This document shows, in pieces, positions 38,971 to 49,130 of a DNA stretch of 64,000 bases. The notes beneath the pieces are model-generated. The model saw only the letters and a program-made list of their open reading frames with translations. It ran no database searches and was not told the origin of the DNA. Positions within the stretch are counted from its first letter, which is position 1. Each line of letters begins with the position of its first letter. The DNA comes from Myxococcales bacterium (GTDB lineage Bacteria; Myxococcota_A; UBA9042; GCA-2863065). A program made the translations under genes and the position numbers. Location of the stretch: assembly GCA_018780435.1 (NCBI GenBank), contig JADMJS010000056.1, positions 1 through 64,000 on the forward strand, read 5' to 3'.

Positions 38971-39033
38971 CGGCGCCGGAGCCTACCGGACTCTGCTATC
39001 GTCTTCACCCGTCCTGAACCGACTGAAGCCATC

Positions 39034-39939
39034 GTGGACTGGAGAGATCTCCGCTTCGCCCTCGCGCTCGAACGCCACCGCACGCTAGGTGAGGCCGCGC
39101 GCGCTCTCGGCGTCGACCCGACCACCTTGAGTCGGCGTATCACGGCGCTCGAAGAGGCGGTCGGCGCGACGCTCTTCGTGCGGTCCGCCGATGGCTGGCG
39201 CGCGACCGACGCTGGCTCGCGTGTCGTCGACGCCGCCGCACGAATGGCCCACGAAGTCCGCACGCTTGGCCACGACCTCGATCAGGCGACGGAGCGGGTA
39301 AAGGGCACCGTCCGCCTCACGACCGTCGACTACATCGTCGGGTGGTATCTCGCGCCGAGGCTCGCCTCCTTGCGCGAGCGTCACCCGGATCTCGTCATCG
39401 ACTTCCGCTGCACCGAGCAGATCTTGGACTTGGCGTCCGGCCAGGCCGACATCGCGCTCCGACTGGCGCGTCCGACGGAAGCGGGGCTCCGTGTGCGGCG
39501 TCTCCTGGGCGTGCCGCTCGGACTCTACGGCGCGCGGACGCTCGTCGAGCGCGCGGGCCTCTTCCCGCTCGATCCGGCGCGCCCGGCCGACCTCGTCATC
39601 AACGGCACACCACGAAACCGGCTCCCGGAGACGCGTTGGGCACAGAGCCTCGTGCTCCGCGGCCGAGTGGCCGTCGCGACGACCAGCCTGTCGGCGGCCT
39701 TCGAACTCGTCGTGGCCGGCGTGGGCCTCGGTGTGCTCGCCGTCGCGGCCGCGGACGGCCACCCTGCGCTCGTTCGCCTCGATGATGGTCGTGGCGCGCC
39801 CGAGCGCAGCCTCTTCCGCGTCGTACCCGAAGAGCTTGCCGACGCACCTCGCATCCGCGCCGTCACGGACTGGCTCGACAGTCTCCACCCGAGCGCGGCC
39901 GTGGAGCGGTCGAGCCTCGGCGAGGGCGCGCTCGACTGA
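39034..39939 (+). CDS. LysR family transcriptional regulator
   Basis: DLRFALALERHRTLGEAARALGVDPTTLSRRITALEEAVGATLFVRS HTH plus LysR substrate-binding features. Confidence 0.92.
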   Translation: MDWRDLRFALALERHRTLGEAARALGVDPTTLSRRITALEEAVGATLFVRSADGWRATDAGSRVVDAAARMAHEVRTLGHDLDQATERVKGTVRLTTVDYIVGWYLAPRLASLRERHPDLVIDFRCTEQILDLASGQADIALRLARPTEAGLRVRRLLGVPLGLYGARTLVERAGLFPLDPARPADLVINGTPRNRLPETRWAQSLVLRGRVAVATTSLSAAFELVVAGVGLGVLAVAAADGHPALVRLDDGRGAPERSLFRVVPEELADAPRIRAVTDWLDSLHPSAAVERSSLGEGALD

Positions 39940-39948
39940 CCCAGGCGC

Positions 39949-41079
39949 TCAGAGTGCGTCCGCCCACAGCGCTTGCAGAAACTGAAACCACGGCCAGACG
40001 TCCACGTCGCCGATGCGACGGCGGGTCGGGTCTCGCGAGACCAGGATCTTGCGTCGCAACGTGAGGTGCCCTCCGAGCCGGCTAAGGCCCTTGAGGTGCT
40101 TCTCCGTAGCGAAGGTGGTCGCCTTCACCTCCACCGCGGTGTGGTCTCCAATAACGAAGTCGACTTCATCGCCGTTGTGGGTCCGCCAGAAGCGCACCGG
40201 ATCGTCTTCCTGCCGGTAGGCTCGCCACGCGAGCAGCTCATGACACAGGAAGGTCTCGAAGGCGCGACCAAAGTCGTCTGTCCCCTCGACCACCTCTCGT
40301 CGGCCGATGAGCCGGTTCACGACGCCGTTGTCGAAGAAATAGAACTTCGCATGGCTCACGGCCTTTCGCGGCGGCATGTCGAGCGGCTCCAGCGTGTAGC
40401 CCACCAGGGTGTCCTCGAGCAGCGCGAAGTACTCACGAACGGTACGAGCGGGAACGCCCGCGTCGCTGGCGATGGACTCGAAGTTCAGTTGAAGCGAGTT
40501 GGCGAGCGCGGCCGTCTGCAGAAATCGTGAGAATGCCTCGATGTTTCGAGCCAGCGCCTCCGCACGAATCTCCTCGGTCAGGTACTCACCCACATAGTCC
40601 CCTAGGTCCTGCCATGGCTCGTCCGAGAGCCAGATTGGAGGGAGCAGCCCCGTGTTCAACGCGCGCTGCAGGTCGAAGGGCCCCAGCTCTCGCGAGATGA
40701 AGGGAAAGAGCCGACGCTGCCGCGCTCTCCCGGCCATGAGCCCCGTGTGAGAGCGACGCAACTTCCGAGCGCTGCTCCCGGCGAGGACGAATCGGACGTT
40801 GGTCGACTCGATCAGGGAGTGAATCTCGTCCATGAGTGAAGGCAACTTCTGGACCTCATCGACCACGATCAGCCGATCGGACGGCTGCAACTCCTCGCGG
40901 ATGAGCGAAGGTCGCCGTGAGAGCCGAGCGAACACGTCGGCGTGGAGCAGATCGTAGGTTCGGTCTGCGCCGAGTGTCGATTGGATGAGGTGCGACTTGC
41001 CCGTGCGTCGCGGGCCAAACAGCACGACGGAACGTCGGTCGACGTCCGACTTCAAGTCGATGGCCCGTGTCAGCGGCAT
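39949..41079 (-). CDS. AAA ATPase with C-terminal DUF4143
   Basis: VVLFGPRRTGKSHLIQSTL Walker A, DRLIVVDEVQKLPSLMDEIHSLIE Walker B, GSSARKLRR; DUF4143-like FETFLCHELLAWRAY...VDFVIGD. Confidence 0.9.
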   Translation of the reverse strand: MPLTRAIDLKSDVDRRSVVLFGPRRTGKSHLIQSTLGADRTYDLLHADVFARLSRRPSLIREELQPSDRLIVVDEVQKLPSLMDEIHSLIESTNVRFVLAGSSARKLRRSHTGLMAGRARQRRLFPFISRELGPFDLQRALNTGLLPPIWLSDEPWQDLGDYVGEYLTEEIRAEALARNIEAFSRFLQTAALANSLQLNFESIASDAGVPARTVREYFALLEDTLVGYTLEPLDMPPRKAVSHAKFYFFDNGVVNRLIGRREVVEGTDDFGRAFETFLCHELLAWRAYRQEDDPVRFWRTHNGDEVDFVIGDHTAVEVKATTFATEKHLKGLSRLGGHLTLRRKILVSRDPTRRRIGDVDVWPWFQFLQALWADAL

Positions 41080-41115
41080 GCTGGGATGTTATCAGGCCTG
41101 CCAGAAGTCGCAAGC

Positions 41116-41180
41116 CCACTGCGGAAATTGAGTCATAATCAGCATTATCGCTGCGGATTTTTCATGAAATTCCGCAGTGG
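41116..41180. promoter_or_regulatory. 14-bp inverted repeat (one mismatch) with a third partial copy upstream of the AAA/DUF4143 gene; candidate operator
   Basis: CCACTGCGGAAATT (41116-41129) vs AAATTCCGCAGTGG (41167-41180); CTGCGGATTTTT between; AT-richer than surroundings. Confidence 0.5.
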
Positions 41181-41451
41181 TGTTCGAAGCTCCGCCCAGC
41201 CAGACGCGGCCCGCTTGAACTCATGGGGTCAGGCTCTGTCGGACATCCTCTCCAAGCAACTCAGGTCTCCCTTTGGGCATCCTCCTCGACAGCATCGATG
41301 AGGCCAACATGTCTAGCGACGTACGCGACTCCAAGGTCTGCCCGCGTGTGGGCGAACCTTCCAGTGGCGAAAGCGGTGGGCCCGAACGTGGCCATCGGTG
41401 CGCTGGTGCAGCGAACGTTGCAGTCGCCAGCACGACACCCTCCCGGCAGCC

Positions 41452-41694
41452 ATGCAGGACCACCCCTCTCACGAGGCCGCCATCCTCGCGCTGCTTGCGG
41501 AGCGTGGTGCCGGAAAGACCATCTGTCCGCCGGAAGTGCTTCCACCGGACGAGAAGCAAGCCGCCCAGAGGGAGGCCGTGCGCGCCGCTGCTCGGCGCCT
41601 CGCCCACGCGGGGCGGATCGCGATCACGCAACGAGGGGTCGTCGTCTCGCCCGAACGCGCTCAAGGGCCCATTCGGTTACGGCTTGTGCGATGA
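41452..41694 (+). CDS. DUF3253 domain-containing small protein
   Basis: AILALLAERGAGKTICPPEVLP...REAVRAAARRLAHAGRIAITQRGVVVSPERAQGPIRLRLVR. Confidence 0.8.
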   Translation: MQDHPSHEAAILALLAERGAGKTICPPEVLPPDEKQAAQREAVRAAARRLAHAGRIAITQRGVVVSPERAQGPIRLRLVR

Positions 41695-41695
41695 C

Positions 41696-42475
41696 TTAGG
41701 TCTCGGGCGTCTCGCGGTGGCCGTCCAGGCAGTTCCACATGGGGGTCGCGTAGTCCGGGTGCGGCCAATGGCCCTGCGGGAGCGCGCGCAGCTCGGCGTC
41801 GATGCCGCGGCGGCCCAGCTCGCGCACGGCGCGGCGGGACTCTGAGAAGGGGATCTTTCGGTCGGAAGTTCCGTGAACGAGGCACGCGCGTTGCGGGCCC
41901 GCCGAACGCGGCAGGCCGGTCCCGATGCGGTCGAGCTCGCCGGGTTTGTCGACGAGCCGGCCCGCGAAGGGGCCGATGCCTGCGAAGAAACCGGGGTGCG
42001 AGAGGAAGAAGCGCCAGGCCATGTTCGCGCCGCCTGAGAAGCCCGTGACGTAGATGCGGTCGCGGTCGATGCGGTGCGTCGAGAGCACCTTCACGAGCGC
42101 ACGGTCGATGGCGGCGCCATCGCCCTTGGTCCACTCGCGGCGGTTCTTGCTCGACGGCAGCACTAGGATCGCGCCTTCCCGGTCGGCGGTCGCTTTCCAG
42201 AGGTCGAGCATGTTCTTGCCGCGGGCGGTCGACCAGTGCAGCGCCAGGACGAGCGGCGCTTTCGGCGCGCGTCGGGCGGGGACGTAGACCTCGATCGTGC
42301 GCCCGTCGACGACCATCGAGTCCAGCCGGCCAAGCGCCGCGGAACCACCCGGGACCGACGCTCCCGCGAAGCCGGCAAGCAACAGCGCCACCACGGCGAC
42401 GAGCCGGGCGAGTGAGGTCGGAAAGTGGGGGCGGTTGCCGAACACGGACCAGGACCGTATTGCCTGGATTCCCAA
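41696..42475 (-). CDS. Poly(3-hydroxybutyrate) depolymerase/LpqC-like secreted hydrolase
   Basis: APLVLALHWS, IYVTGFSGGANMAWRF nucleophile motif, CLVHGTSDRKIPF. Confidence 0.82.
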   Translation of the reverse strand: MGIQAIRSWSVFGNRPHFPTSLARLVAVVALLLAGFAGASVPGGSAALGRLDSMVVDGRTIEVYVPARRAPKAPLVLALHWSTARGKNMLDLWKATADREGAILVLPSSKNRREWTKGDGAAIDRALVKVLSTHRIDRDRIYVTGFSGGANMAWRFFLSHPGFFAGIGPFAGRLVDKPGELDRIGTGLPRSAGPQRACLVHGTSDRKIPFSESRRAVRELGRRGIDAELRALPQGHWPHPDYATPMWNCLDGHRETPET

Positions 42476-42572
42476 GCGTCAATCCGTTGGATCACCAAGT
42501 AGTTTTATTTCTGTGGGAAAGCCAAGGTCCCAAAGCGACTGCGCCCCATCGAACCGGAGTATCATCACGCCC

Positions 42573-42965
42573 ATGCCCCCCGAGCGCCGCGAACAACTCC
42601 GTCGATTCTCCGTAGTCCTCATCGGCGTCGCCTTCATCGGCATGGGCTCGCTGCACTTCCTGAAGCCGGAGTTCTTCTTCCGGATCATGCCTCCGTGGAT
42701 CCCGTGGCACGCCGCGGCGGTCTATGCGAGCGGCGTCTTCGAGATCCTCGGCGGGATCGGGGTGCTCGCGGCCCAAACGCGCCACGTCGCTGGCCTCGGA
42801 ATTCTCGCGCTCCTCCTGGCGGTCTTCCCGGCGAACATCCACATGGCGCTCAACGCCAGCGACTACGCCGACATCTCACCGCCCCTCGGGCTTTGGCTCC
42901 GCTTGCCGATGCAGCCCCTGCTGATGCTCTGGGTGTGGTGGGCGACGCGTGCCCGGCCCCACTAG
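42573..42965 (+). CDS. DoxX-family membrane protein
   Basis: GMGSLHFLKPEFFFRIMPPWIPWH, YASGVFEILGGIGVL, FPANIHMAL. Confidence 0.85.
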   Translation: MPPERREQLRRFSVVLIGVAFIGMGSLHFLKPEFFFRIMPPWIPWHAAAVYASGVFEILGGIGVLAAQTRHVAGLGILALLLAVFPANIHMALNASDYADISPPLGLWLRLPMQPLLMLWVWWATRARPH

Positions 42966-42971
42966 AAAGCG

Positions 42972-43913
42972 TCAGTAGAACTTCACGGCGCGGCTCGCGG
43001 CGATGCCCTCGGTGTTGGCGATGGCGTTCCCGTTGTCGTCCATCTGGCTGTATTGATAGATGTCTTGCTTGTAGAAGCGCCACGTGTCTGCGCGTCGCAC
43101 GCCGAAGGCCGACACCCAGTGCGCTCGGATTCGATACGCCTGATTCGGGTTGCCCCCGACCAGTCTGCGAATGAGCTGGCTGCGCTCTTGTTTGGCGTTG
43201 TCCTGCGCCCGGTTTCCGAGGGGGTTGCGCCGATGTTGCGACGCTGGGGTCACCTGCGCCGTCTTGCGGAGCAGTGACGGCTTATCGAAGTGCTTGAAGT
43301 CGCGCACCATCTTGTCGGACTTGAGTTTGTTGATGTCGTTGTCCCGATCGCGGTTTGAGGACAGCAGCTCCTGCGTTCGGTCACCCATGTAGGACGCGCG
43401 GTTCACGTGGTACGCCGTCGGCGAATCAGACGGGCCGGAAACGAAGAGGCTGCACCCATTCATCATGCCGGTGAAGAACAGATCCGGGTTCTCGTCCACG
43501 ATGCCGCGGTCGACCCAGTTGCCACCATTGTTGAGGACCAGCGAGGTGCTGTCATTGGCCCCACGTGTCGCGATCAGGTGGTTGGGGAGCGCATTGATGA
43601 CGCCCTTGCCGCTCGGCTTCAGCTTGATCTGAATCGCGCTGTCTTTCTTCCACGGCAGCCAGTAGCACGGGAGCGCTTGCCCCGCCCCCGCGCCGAGGAT
43701 CTGGGACTCAAGGCCCCCTACACGGGGTTCATTCACGATGTTGGCGAATGCGATCCGATCACGGCCCATGATCTTGAGTCGTTCGTGGGTCTGATCGCCG
43801 ACGCTCTTCACGGCGGGTGTGAAGGCCGCGTCCGAGATGTAGAAGGGACGATGCCCGAGGGCGGCGATGAAGCCGTCGGTGTCATCGCGAAGCTGCAATG
43901 TAAGGAGGCTCAT
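42972..43913 (-). CDS. Orphan protein; possible CNF/BLF-like Cys-His glutamine deamidase fold (hypothesis)
   Basis: MNGCSLFVSGPSDSPTAYHVN: Gly-Cys-(Ser) followed by His 15 residues later (C154/H169), same spacing as CNF1 Cys866/His881; no signal peptide evident. Confidence 0.35.
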   Translation of the reverse strand: MSLLTLQLRDDTDGFIAALGHRPFYISDAAFTPAVKSVGDQTHERLKIMGRDRIAFANIVNEPRVGGLESQILGAGAGQALPCYWLPWKKDSAIQIKLKPSGKGVINALPNHLIATRGANDSTSLVLNNGGNWVDRGIVDENPDLFFTGMMNGCSLFVSGPSDSPTAYHVNRASYMGDRTQELLSSNRDRDNDINKLKSDKMVRDFKHFDKPSLLRKTAQVTPASQHRRNPLGNRAQDNAKQERSQLIRRLVGGNPNQAYRIRAHWVSAFGVRRADTWRFYKQDIYQYSQMDDNGNAIANTEGIAASRAVKFY

Positions 43914-44129
43914 CGACGTGCTCCAGTCGAGAAATGCCGTGAGTGGCGGGTATTGTCTCGCTTCTCGACGCCAGGGAGCTTCTCAGAGGTGAAGGGGTTC
44001 TGTCCAAGTCGAGTGACCGAAGCAATGTGGCAACGGCCGCAACCCGTTCGACCCGCTCCGAATCGACAGGCGCGACTCCGAGCGGTAGAACCTCCGGCCC
44101 GACGGAACTGACGTGGAGGAGGGGGCTTC

Positions 44130-45608
44130 ATGGGAACTTACGTGCTCGCCATCGACCAAGGCACGACCGGCACTACGGTCGTCATCCTGAACCGCGCCCT
44201 CGAGGTGAAGGCCAAGGGTTACCGCGAGTTCCCGCAGATCTTCCCGAAGCCGGGTTGGGTCGAGCACGATCCCGACGCGATCTGGGCCAGCGTCACCGGG
44301 GCGATCCGCGCGGCGCTCGACTCCTCTGGCATTGGCGGCCACGAGATCGCCGCCATCGGCATTACGAATCAACGCGAGACGACTCTGGTCTGGGAGCGCA
44401 CGACCGGGCGCCCGGTCCACAACGCCATCGTCTGGCAGTGCCGCCGAACCGCAGACCGGTGCCAATCCCTTACGGACGCCGGCCACGCGCCTCTCTTCGC
44501 ACAGCGCACGGGCCTCGTGCTCGACGCCTACTTCTCGGGCACCAAGGTCGCCTGGATCCTCGACCACGTCGCTGGCGCGCGGGCCCGTGCCGAACGAGGC
44601 GAGCTGGCCTTCGGCACGGTCGACAGCTTTCTCGTGAACCGCCTCACGGGCGGCGCGGTCCACGTCACCGACGTCTCGAACGCCTCGCGAACGCTGCTCC
44701 TCGACCTCGAGACGCAGACCTGGGACCCCGAGCTATGCGGCCTCGTCGGCGTCCCGATGGCGGTGCTCCCGGAGGTCCGCGGCTCGGCCGAGACCTACGG
44801 CGTCACGCGCAGCATGGCCGACTTGCCCGACGGCATCCCCATCGCCGGCATGGCGGGCGATCAGCAGGCGGCGCTCTTCGGCCAAGCCTGCTTCGGCGTC
44901 GGCGATGGCAAGTGCACCTACGGCACCGGCGCCTTCGCGCTCGTCAACACCGGCACGTCCGCCCCCCGGTCGCGCCATGGCCTCCTCACCACGATCGCCT
45001 GGCGGGTCGGCGGCGTGACGTCGTTCGCCCTCGAAGGCAGCGCCTTCATCGCAGGCGCTGCGGTGCAGTGGCTTCGTGACGGGCTCGGTCTCATCCATTC
45101 GGCGTCCGAGATCGAAGCGCTCGCGGCCTCCGTCCCGGACAGCGGCGAAGTGATCTTCGTCCCGGCGCTATCTGGCCTCGGGGCGCCCCACTGGCGACCG
45201 GACGCCCGAGGCGCCTTCTTCGGCATCACTCGCGGCACCACCCGAGCGCACTTCGCGCGGGCTGTCCTCGACGGGATCGCCTTTGAAGTCGCGGACCTGC
45301 TCACCGCGATGAAGGCGGATCTCGGCGCCGACCTCGGCGCGCTCCGCGTCGATGGAGGTGCGAGCCAAAACGACCTCCTGATGCAGCTCCAGGCCGACGC
45401 CCTCGGCGCCGAGATCGTCCGCCCGACCCTCATCGAGACGACGGCGCTCGGTGCGGCTTTCCTGGCGGGCCTCGGCGCCGGAATCTGGACCAGCACCGAG
45501 CAGATCGCGGCCGAGTGGCGCGAGGACCGCCGCTTCCGGCCTTCCGTCCTGCCGGAGGAACGGGCGAAGCGGCTCGCTCGCTGGCACGCGGCGGTCTCGA
45601 GGGCGTGA
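44130..45608 (+). CDS. glpK: Glycerol kinase
   Basis: [92 protein letters not shown]. Confidence 0.97.
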   Translation: MGTYVLAIDQGTTGTTVVILNRALEVKAKGYREFPQIFPKPGWVEHDPDAIWASVTGAIRAALDSSGIGGHEIAAIGITNQRETTLVWERTTGRPVHNAIVWQCRRTADRCQSLTDAGHAPLFAQRTGLVLDAYFSGTKVAWILDHVAGARARAERGELAFGTVDSFLVNRLTGGAVHVTDVSNASRTLLLDLETQTWDPELCGLVGVPMAVLPEVRGSAETYGVTRSMADLPDGIPIAGMAGDQQAALFGQACFGVGDGKCTYGTGAFALVNTGTSAPRSRHGLLTTIAWRVGGVTSFALEGSAFIAGAAVQWLRDGLGLIHSASEIEALAASVPDSGEVIFVPALSGLGAPHWRPDARGAFFGITRGTTRAHFARAVLDGIAFEVADLLTAMKADLGADLGALRVDGGASQNDLLMQLQADALGAEIVRPTLIETTALGAAFLAGLGAGIWTSTEQIAAEWREDRRFRPSVLPEERAKRLARWHAAVSRA

Positions 45609-48334
45609 GCGTCCGCCCCGTCACGACCCGAGCGTCGCTCTGCCTCGCCTTCGTGGCGCTGCTTGCTGCCTGCGCGACCGCGCCGACCGCGCCGCCGCTC
45701 CCGATCGAGGCGCTCGCACCACCGCTCACGACCAAGGTCTTCCCGAACGGGCTCACCGTCGTGGCCATCCCAAAGCCCGGCACCGGGCTCATCGGTGCGT
45801 CCGCGTTCGTGACGACCGGCGGCCGAACGGAGACGGCCGAGTTCGCCGGCGCGCTCCACTTCATCGAACACTTGGTCTTCAAGGGCGGCACACCGCGCCT
45901 CCCACCCACCCTCTTCCGAAAGCGCATCTCGACCTTCGGCGACGAGTCGGGCGGCTGGACGTGGGACGACGAGATTCAGTTCGGCTTCGAGGTCCCGAAG
46001 CGCAGCTACCCCGAAGCGCTCGACCTCTTCGCCGAAGCCCTCATGGAGCTGCAGTGGTCCGATCCCTGGTTCGAGGAGGAGCGCAAGGTCGTCCTCCAGG
46101 AGATCGCCACGACGGTCGAGAACGGGTGGACTCGCCTCTGGCAAGCGTTCGACGCGGCCATGTTCACCCGTCATCCGTATGGCCGGCCGGTCATCGGCGA
46201 CGCCAAGACCGTGCTCGCCATGAAGCGCCCCGATCTCGAGCGCTACTACCGCGAGCGGTTCACGCCCAACCACATGGTCATCGTCCTTGCGGGCGAGGTG
46301 GGGCCGGCTGAGATCGAGGAAGCGGGCAAGCGCTTCTCGCGGTACGCCCGAGGGCCAGACTCATTCGAGCTACCCGACGTCACGGAAGCCCCGATCGACG
46401 AACCCAGAACCGTCACGCTCTACCAAAAGAGCGCGACCACGGCCCGAGTCATCCTCGGCGTCCGTACCCCGGGCGCACGCCACCCGGACACCGCCGCGTT
46501 GTTGCTGCTAGGCGCGCTGCTCGGTTCGCCGACCGAAGGCCTCCCGGCCATGCTCGAGCGCGAGTCCGGCTGGCTCACGGACTTCGGGTCCGACCACGGC
46601 GTCATGGTCGACTATGGACAGCTCACGGTGCGATTCGAAGCGCCGACCGGGCGTGCTCAGACCATCGTGGACGGCGTCATCGCGTGGCTCGGTGAGGTCT
46701 CGGATCGGGGCTTTTCGAAGGCGGCGGTCGACGCAGCAGCGCGACGCCTCGTCGTGGACCGCGCACGGAGTTGGGAGCGCGTGGGAGACCTCGCGCAGAT
46801 CTACGGGATCGCCATCGGCCGAATGACGCCCGATCGCGCGGCGGCGCTCACGGCCGACGTACTCGCGCTGACGCCGGACGACATCGAAGCGGTGGCAGAG
46901 AAATACCTCGTCCCATCGGCGATGGTGACGGCCATTCTGCTGCCCGAGGGGCAGATCGCGGGCAAGGAGGGGACCTTGCCCGAGCAACCCGACCCGGAAG
47001 ACCCCCCGGATCTCTCTGTCCTCGAGCCCACTCCCGACACCATCCCGCTCGCCTACCGGCCGGACGGCAAGACCGGCGCCCTCACCCGATTTCGCTTCGA
47101 CGGCGGCCTCACGCTCATCGTGCGGCAGGCGCCCGGCGCGGCGCTCGTCACCACAACGGCCTACGTGCTGGGCGGTCAGTGGGTCGAGGACCCCGCCCAG
47201 GCCGGCATCGCCGTCCTCACAGGCCGGCTCCTGACGGCCGGCACCCAGCGCCTCGGCGTACGTCAGTGGGACCGCCTCGCCTCCGACCGGTCGCTCGAGA
47301 TCGCGACCGCCATCACCGGCGATGACCGCTCCAACATCGCGCGAAACGCCCACTCCCGGGACGGCAGCACCCTGTCCATGAGCGGCACGACCGCGGACGT
47401 GCCCCTGCTCATCGCGCTCCTCGGCGAGGCGTTGCTCCGTCCTCGTTTTCCGACGGTCGAGGTCGACAAAGCCCGACAGGCGCTCCTCGCCGAGATCGCG
47501 GCGCTCGACGAGGACGATCTCGAGCGCACCAAACAACGCTTTTACGAGCTGGCCTACCCGAACCACCCCTACGGCAGGCCGACCATCGGCAGCAAGCAGA
47601 CGGTACGCGGGCTTGGCGCGACGGAGGTCGCGGCCTTCCATCGACGCGCCTTCGCCCCGGACCGGATCGTGGTCAGCGTCGTCGGCGACGTCGATCCTGA
47701 CGCCGTCGCGGCGCTCGTCTCGACGTCCTGGGCCGGCGCCATGCCGCCCCCGGCCGGGCCCTTCCCCGAGTGTGTCGATCCGGAGCCCCGACCGGAGGGC
47801 CAACGCGCCGTCGACGCCGACCTCGAACGACCTCTCTACTGCATCAACGTCGGCGCCCCGGCGGTGGCCGCGGCCCACGAAGACGCCAGCGCCATCGAGC
47901 TCGTCATGGCAATGGCTCGCGGGCGGCACTTCTACAAGTACGTCTACGAGCTTGGCGTCAGCTACCGCTCCTGGATTCGATTCTGGCCCCACCTCGCTGC
48001 GAGCCCGTGGATCCTCGAGAACGACCTCGACAAGTCCCGCTTCGAGGAGCTGGTCAGCCTCATCGAAGGCGACCTCGCCCGTTACGCCAAAGGGACCTTT
48101 GGCCCCGAAGACCTCCGGGTGGCCCAGGACCGCTTGGTCATTCAGGTGGCGCTCGACGCCCAACGCGGTCGCGAGACGGCATTCCAGATCGCCTGGGGCA
48201 CCGCCCTCGGCAAACGTTGGGACGCGCTCGAACACGAGGTGTCAGCGCTCCGAAAGGTCACGCCCGAGGACATCGCACGTGTCGCCCAACAGCTCTTCGG
48301 CGGTGAGCCTCGCTACCGGGTATTGTCGCGATAG
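45605..48334 (+). CDS. M16 family metallopeptidase (fused two-domain), lipoprotein
   Basis: [10 protein letters not shown] lipobox; [12 protein letters not shown] zinc motif HxxEH; second M16-like half without the motif; GTGA overlap with glpK stop. Confidence 0.9.
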   Translation: MSVRPVTTRASLCLAFVALLAACATAPTAPPLPIEALAPPLTTKVFPNGLTVVAIPKPGTGLIGASAFVTTGGRTETAEFAGALHFIEHLVFKGGTPRLPPTLFRKRISTFGDESGGWTWDDEIQFGFEVPKRSYPEALDLFAEALMELQWSDPWFEEERKVVLQEIATTVENGWTRLWQAFDAAMFTRHPYGRPVIGDAKTVLAMKRPDLERYYRERFTPNHMVIVLAGEVGPAEIEEAGKRFSRYARGPDSFELPDVTEAPIDEPRTVTLYQKSATTARVILGVRTPGARHPDTAALLLLGALLGSPTEGLPAMLERESGWLTDFGSDHGVMVDYGQLTVRFEAPTGRAQTIVDGVIAWLGEVSDRGFSKAAVDAAARRLVVDRARSWERVGDLAQIYGIAIGRMTPDRAAALTADVLALTPDDIEAVAEKYLVPSAMVTAILLPEGQIAGKEGTLPEQPDPEDPPDLSVLEPTPDTIPLAYRPDGKTGALTRFRFDGGLTLIVRQAPGAALVTTTAYVLGGQWVEDPAQAGIAVLTGRLLTAGTQRLGVRQWDRLASDRSLEIATAITGDDRSNIARNAHSRDGSTLSMSGTTADVPLLIALLGEALLRPRFPTVEVDKARQALLAEIAALDEDDLERTKQRFYELAYPNHPYGRPTIGSKQTVRGLGATEVAAFHRRAFAPDRIVVSVVGDVDPDAVAALVSTSWAGAMPPPAGPFPECVDPEPRPEGQRAVDADLERPLYCINVGAPAVAAAHEDASAIELVMAMARGRHFYKYVYELGVSYRSWIRFWPHLAASPWILENDLDKSRFEELVSLIEGDLARYAKGTFGPEDLRVAQDRLVIQVALDAQRGRETAFQIAWGTALGKRWDALEHEVSALRKVTPEDIARVAQQLFGGEPRYRVLSR

Positions 48335-48392
48335 TGGACTGGGGCGTAATCTGAAACTCAAAAGCTCGCGTCCCGGGGCGGAGAACCACGCT

Positions 48393-49076
48393 GTGTCTGA
48401 CGAATTCCCCCAAGTCCTCCCTCACGGCGCGCTCGAAGCGCTCGGCCCGGACCTGTGGCGCGTTGTGGGCAGCCTCCCGATGCCGCTCCCACGCAACATG
48501 TTCGTGCACCGCCTGCCGGAGAGCGGCGGCCTCCTCATCTACAGCGCCGTCGCTCTCGACGAGGCCGGTATGGCGGCGCTCGAAGCGCTCGGACGGCCGA
48601 CAGTCCTCGTCGTCCCACACCCCTACCATCAGCGCGACGCGGCTTTCTACCGACGTCGTTACCCGGACATCCGCGTGACGGGCCCCGACGGAGTGAGGGC
48701 GCGTACCATCCTCACCGACTCCCCCGACACTCTACTGACGCCGTTCGGCATCCGCGCGACCGTCGCCCCCGGCATGAAGAAAGACGAGCTCGTCCTCGAT
48801 CTGCCTCTCGGCGACGGGCGCGCGCTCCTCTTCACCGACCTCGTCGGCCAGGCCGAAGGCAAAGCCAGCCTGATGCTGAAGCTCCTCGGCGCCCCGGGCG
48901 GCGCGGGCGTCGCGCGCATCGTCCGCTGGCGGCAGCTCGCCGATCGCAAGGCCGTCGCCCAATTCCTGAGAGGCTGCGCCCAGATCCCGAACCTGCGCCT
49001 CGTCGCCGGTTGTCACGGCGGTGTGGTGACGGACGCCTGCGCGGCGTGGCTCGATCGGGCGGCAGCCACGGCGTGA
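48393..49076 (+). CDS. DUF4336-like (metallo-beta-lactamase-fold-like) protein
   Basis: NMFVHRLPESGGLLIYSAVALDEAGMAALEALGRPTVLVVPHPYHQRDAAFYRRRYP; GTG start in frame with the 47613-49076 ORF. Confidence 0.65.
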   Translation: MSDEFPQVLPHGALEALGPDLWRVVGSLPMPLPRNMFVHRLPESGGLLIYSAVALDEAGMAALEALGRPTVLVVPHPYHQRDAAFYRRRYPDIRVTGPDGVRARTILTDSPDTLLTPFGIRATVAPGMKKDELVLDLPLGDGRALLFTDLVGQAEGKASLMLKLLGAPGGAGVARIVRWRQLADRKAVAQFLRGCAQIPNLRLVAGCHGGVVTDACAAWLDRAAATA

Positions 49077-49130
49077 GAGACCCGGTCGCTCCAGACTTGC
49101 GGCCAACGGCTACAGCGGCAAGACTGCGGC

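Noticed and set aside
41221-41664. 147-aa minus ORF overlapping the DUF3253 gene
   Set aside because: DUF3253 on the plus strand is clearly recognisable; minus frame has no motif
46508-48235. 575-aa minus ORF opposite the M16 peptidase
   Set aside because: Shadow ORF of a clearly real gene; no motifs
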